Source: Chitinophagaceae bacterium
GTDB lineage: Bacteria; Bacteroidota; Bacteroidia; Chitinophagales; Chitinophagaceae
Direction of reading: 5' to 3'
Length of the DNA: 7,885 nt
Assembly: GCA_947459455.1 (NCBI GenBank)
Contig: CANHEC010000089.1
Location: 1-7,885, forward strand
Shown piece after piece: positions 6,365-7,885 of the stretch (positions within the stretch are counted from its first letter, which is position 1; each line of letters starts with the position of its first letter). The notes under the pieces are model-generated. The model ran no database searches. It worked only from the letters and a program-made list of their open reading frames with translations, and was not told the DNA's origin. Made by a program: the position numbers and the translations under genes.

Positions 6365-7507
6365 CTAGCGTCCTTTTATCGGCAGCTTAAACGTTTCAGG
6401 CGTGTAGCCATTTACCACAAAGCTGTGGCGCGGGCCATTGAAAATGCCATTGCTGCCATCCTTGGTGTACACGCATACCGCACCGCCGGCGCCACCCAGG
6501 TAAGCGCCGTAAAATGGCGGGCGCATCACTTTTACATAGGCAATATCGGCCATGGGCACCATGGTCAGGGTTTGGGCGTCCACCTGCATTTCATTCAAAA
6601 ACAAAATGGTTTGGCCACCCTGCCAGATAAGATTGTAGTTGATCATATCGCCGGCGGGCTGCACATTCAGGCCGGCTACCCGACCCTTCAGCCAGTCCAG
6701 AATATTGCTCCAGCCAATGAACTGATTGCTCTCGGTGCCATCAAAGCTTACCGCATCGGGCGAACGAAACATGCCAGTCACTCTCTCTTCTTCAAACTTT
6801 TCTGCCGGGGTTTTACGCCGGGCTATCACTTCTACACTCTTCAGCGTGCCCTCTTCATTGTCGCCAAATAGCAGTGGATTAAACCGATAACCGGCCGGCG
6901 GTGTGGCCACCGTCGGCGTGCCAATGGTCACCATCGTCATGGTGTCAGCAATCGGCTGAAAGCTACTGTCCAGCGATACTTGTAGCTCCACCAGCAAATC
7001 GTTGGTGCGGTTGGCACGGGCCGGTGCAAAAAAGAATTTCGCCTGATCGGCAAACAGCATCTTCTTCATGGCAAAGGCCTTGTTTTGATCAAGGCTGATG
7101 TTTTCGCTCAGCAATTGCTTGTCAGCCAGCATCACCGTCACTTTAATGGCTTTGTCTTTGTAGTCGCTGGTCACCCGCCCCGATACGGCAAAAAAATCAT
7201 CCTGCAGGCTAAAGTGCAGCGCATAGTGGTTGGCGGGCATTGAAGCCGGTAGTATCAAATCGCCCAAGGCCTCGCCTTCCAGCACCGGATACCGCAAGCG
7301 CCAATACGTCTGGTGATCTACATCTTCCATGTACACATTCATAGTGCCAGACTTTTTCATCGCTTTCCACTCAGCATGCTTTGCTGTAAAGCGAAGCGTA
7401 TCACCTGGCTTAAACGCAGTTCGTTCGACAGTGACCTGTAGTGAGCTGCCTTGTGCCAGGGCTGTGCCTGCCCACAGCAGGCTTGCCATTAGTATGAGGT
7501 GTTTCAT
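6365..7507 (-). CDS. Exported protein with C-terminal TonB plug-like domain but no beta-barrel, function unknown
   Basis: This 380-residue protein has a clear signal peptidase I leader (residues 1-18, ending ALA before QG). Residues about 22-125 (SLQVTVERTAFKPGDTLRF..., then a stretch ending LHFSLQDDFFAVSGRV) look like a beta-sandwich of the macroglobulin MG2 type. Residues about 222-350 resemble the plug domain of TonB-dependent receptors: LKSVEVIARRKT, then ILDWLKGRVAGLNV (269-282), ILFLNEMQVDAQTL (301-314), the IAYVKVMRPPFYGAYLGGAGGAVCVYTKDG strand-turn-strand (322-351), and GYTPETFKLP near the end. No barrel follows. Related Bacteroidota proteins that combine macroglobulin-like domains with a plug are, as I recall, often longer (800 or more residues), so this looks like a compact form. 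It ends cleanly at its own terminator, so truncation by a frameshift is unlikely. It probably acts in the periplasm or at the outer membrane; its role is unknown. Confidence 0.85.
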   Translation of the reverse strand: MKHLILMASLLWAGTALAQGSSLQVTVERTAFKPGDTLRFTAKHAEWKAMKKSGTMNVYMEDVDHQTYWRLRYPVLEGEALGDLILPASMPANHYALHFSLQDDFFAVSGRVTSDYKDKAIKVTVMLADKQLLSENISLDQNKAFAMKKMLFADQAKFFFAPARANRTNDLLVELQVSLDSSFQPIADTMTMVTIGTPTVATPPAGYRFNPLLFGDNEEGTLKSVEVIARRKTPAEKFEEERVTGMFRSPDAVSFDGTESNQFIGWSNILDWLKGRVAGLNVQPAGDMINYNLIWQGGQTILFLNEMQVDAQTLTMVPMADIAYVKVMRPPFYGAYLGGAGGAVCVYTKDGSNGIFNGPRHSFVVNGYTPETFKLPIKGR

Positions 7508-7707
7508 GTGAAGAGAGGTTTTGGCTGTGCAATTTCGTTATCACGTACAATTTAGTTATACCGATCGTCACAATGCTTCACAGCTGCTCTAAAGTATTGT
7601 TATAACGACCACATGTTTACCGTTTGCTAACAATTGAGTAAGCATTGGTTAACAGCTGTATAACCTTGGGTTAATAAGCGGTGGAGAGTTTTGATAAACG
7701 AATTCAC
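7508..7707. promoter_or_regulatory. Divergent intergenic region with repeated GTTATA-type motifs
   Basis: This 200-base AT-rich region separates two divergent genes and should hold both promoters. GTTAT(A) recurs at 7537-7541, 7555-7560 and 7599-7604 (the last within the palindrome GTTATAAC at 7599-7606), with GTATAAC at 7658-7664. An 8-base palindrome ACAGCTGT lies at 7652-7659 inside an imperfect inverted repeat. A weak plus-strand promoter candidate is TTG at 7634-7636, 24 bases, TAACCTTG at 7661-7668. Its spacer is longer than usual. No convincing promoter was found for the minus-strand gene. Confidence 0.35.
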
Positions 7708-7885
7708 ATGCAAAAGCGTTCCCTCGATGTGGCCGTCATCAGCGACGTACACCTGGGTACCTACGGTTGCCACGCCCACGAGCTGCTGCACTATCTGCGC
7801 AGCATTCAGCCGCGGTTGCTCATCCTCAATGGCGATATCATCGATATCTGGAACTTCAGCAAACGCTACTTCCCGGCCGCTCACC
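7708..7885 (+). CDS. LpxH-like metallophosphoesterase (UDP-2,3-diacylglucosamine diphosphatase family), N-terminal part
   Basis: ATG at 7708 opens a frame that continues to the window end with 59 complete codons. The protein starts MQKRSLDVAVISDVHLGTYG, which contains the calcineurin-type metal-binding motif D-x-H (SDVHLG), and continues to LLILNGDIIDIWNFSKRYFP, which contains the second metal motif GD. The 'GDIIDIWNFSKRYFP' form is typical of the Bacteroidota proteins annotated as UDP-2,3-diacylglucosamine diphosphatase, which make lipid X in lipid A synthesis at the inner membrane. Later motifs (GNH, GH.H) lie outside the window, so exact substrate assignment is open; other phosphoesterases of this subfamily remain possible. 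The start is supported by the conserved beta-strand beginning seven residues later. It is divergent from the plug-domain protein gene. Confidence 0.88.
   Translation, partial: MQKRSLDVAVISDVHLGTYGCHAHELLHYLRSIQPRLLILNGDIIDIWNFSKRYFPAAH

Noticed and set aside
6269..6871. A 200-codon plus-strand open frame
   Set aside because: It runs antisense through the lysS promoter, the palindromic terminator and the C-terminal half of the plug-domain gene, and its product has no family features.
7587..7606. TACTTTAG on the minus strand as the -7 element of the plug-domain gene
   Set aside because: It matches part of the consensus, but no TTG lies at an acceptable distance upstream, so it was not called as a promoter.
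7627..7884. An 85-codon minus-strand open frame at the window end
   Set aside because: It is antisense to the start of the LpxH-like gene, which carries the diagnostic SDVHLG and NGDIID motifs on the plus strand.

Overview
The window looks like a chromosomal piece of a Bacteroidota genome, most likely family Chitinophagaceae or a close relative. The evidence is a SusC/SusD outer-membrane nutrient-uptake pair, a TonB-plug-type protein of the kind common in this phylum, start codons without Shine-Dalgarno sequences, and a candidate promoter matching the Bacteroidota pattern (TTG, about 19-21 bases, TAnnTTTG). The family assignment rests on protein style and is an inference. All genes look intact. 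I see no insertion sequence, tRNA, rRNA, CRISPR array or sign of recent transfer, and no stretch above 300 bases lacks a gene.

Layout. Positions 1-186 hold the last 61 codons of a SusC/RagA-type TonB-dependent transporter. After 42 bases comes its partner SusD/RagB lipoprotein (229-1710), which ends at a strong hairpin terminator (1744-1777). On the opposite strand, convergent with susD, is a small periplasmic lipoprotein of unknown function with a lipocalin-like first half and a Cys-containing second half (1805-2491). Divergent from it is a two-component operon: an OmpR/PhoB-type response regulator (2606-3286) overlapping by 4 bases with a membrane histidine kinase (3283-4680). The kinase gene converges on lysS (4701-6224, minus strand) across a 20-base gap containing small inverted and direct repeats. 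lysS has a near-ideal promoter of its own, just downstream of a palindromic terminator (6310-6334) that closes the next minus-strand gene. That gene (6365-7507) encodes an exported 380-residue protein with a TonB-plug-like C-terminal domain but no beta-barrel. A 200-base AT-rich divergent intergenic region follows, then the first 59 codons of an LpxH-like metallophosphoesterase (7708 to the window end).

How they fit together. Most of the genes concern the cell envelope: nutrient import (SusC/SusD), envelope sensing (the two-component system), exported proteins of unknown role, and lipid A synthesis (LpxH-like). lysS is a housekeeping gene lying among them. No glycan-degrading enzyme is present here, so the SusCD substrate cannot be named. 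The two-component system may control the divergent lipoprotein, but this rests on position only. I did not find a clear undescribed system. The items most worth a second look are the barrel-less plug protein, the composite lipoprotein divergent from the two-component operon, and the repeats at the kinase/lysS junction.
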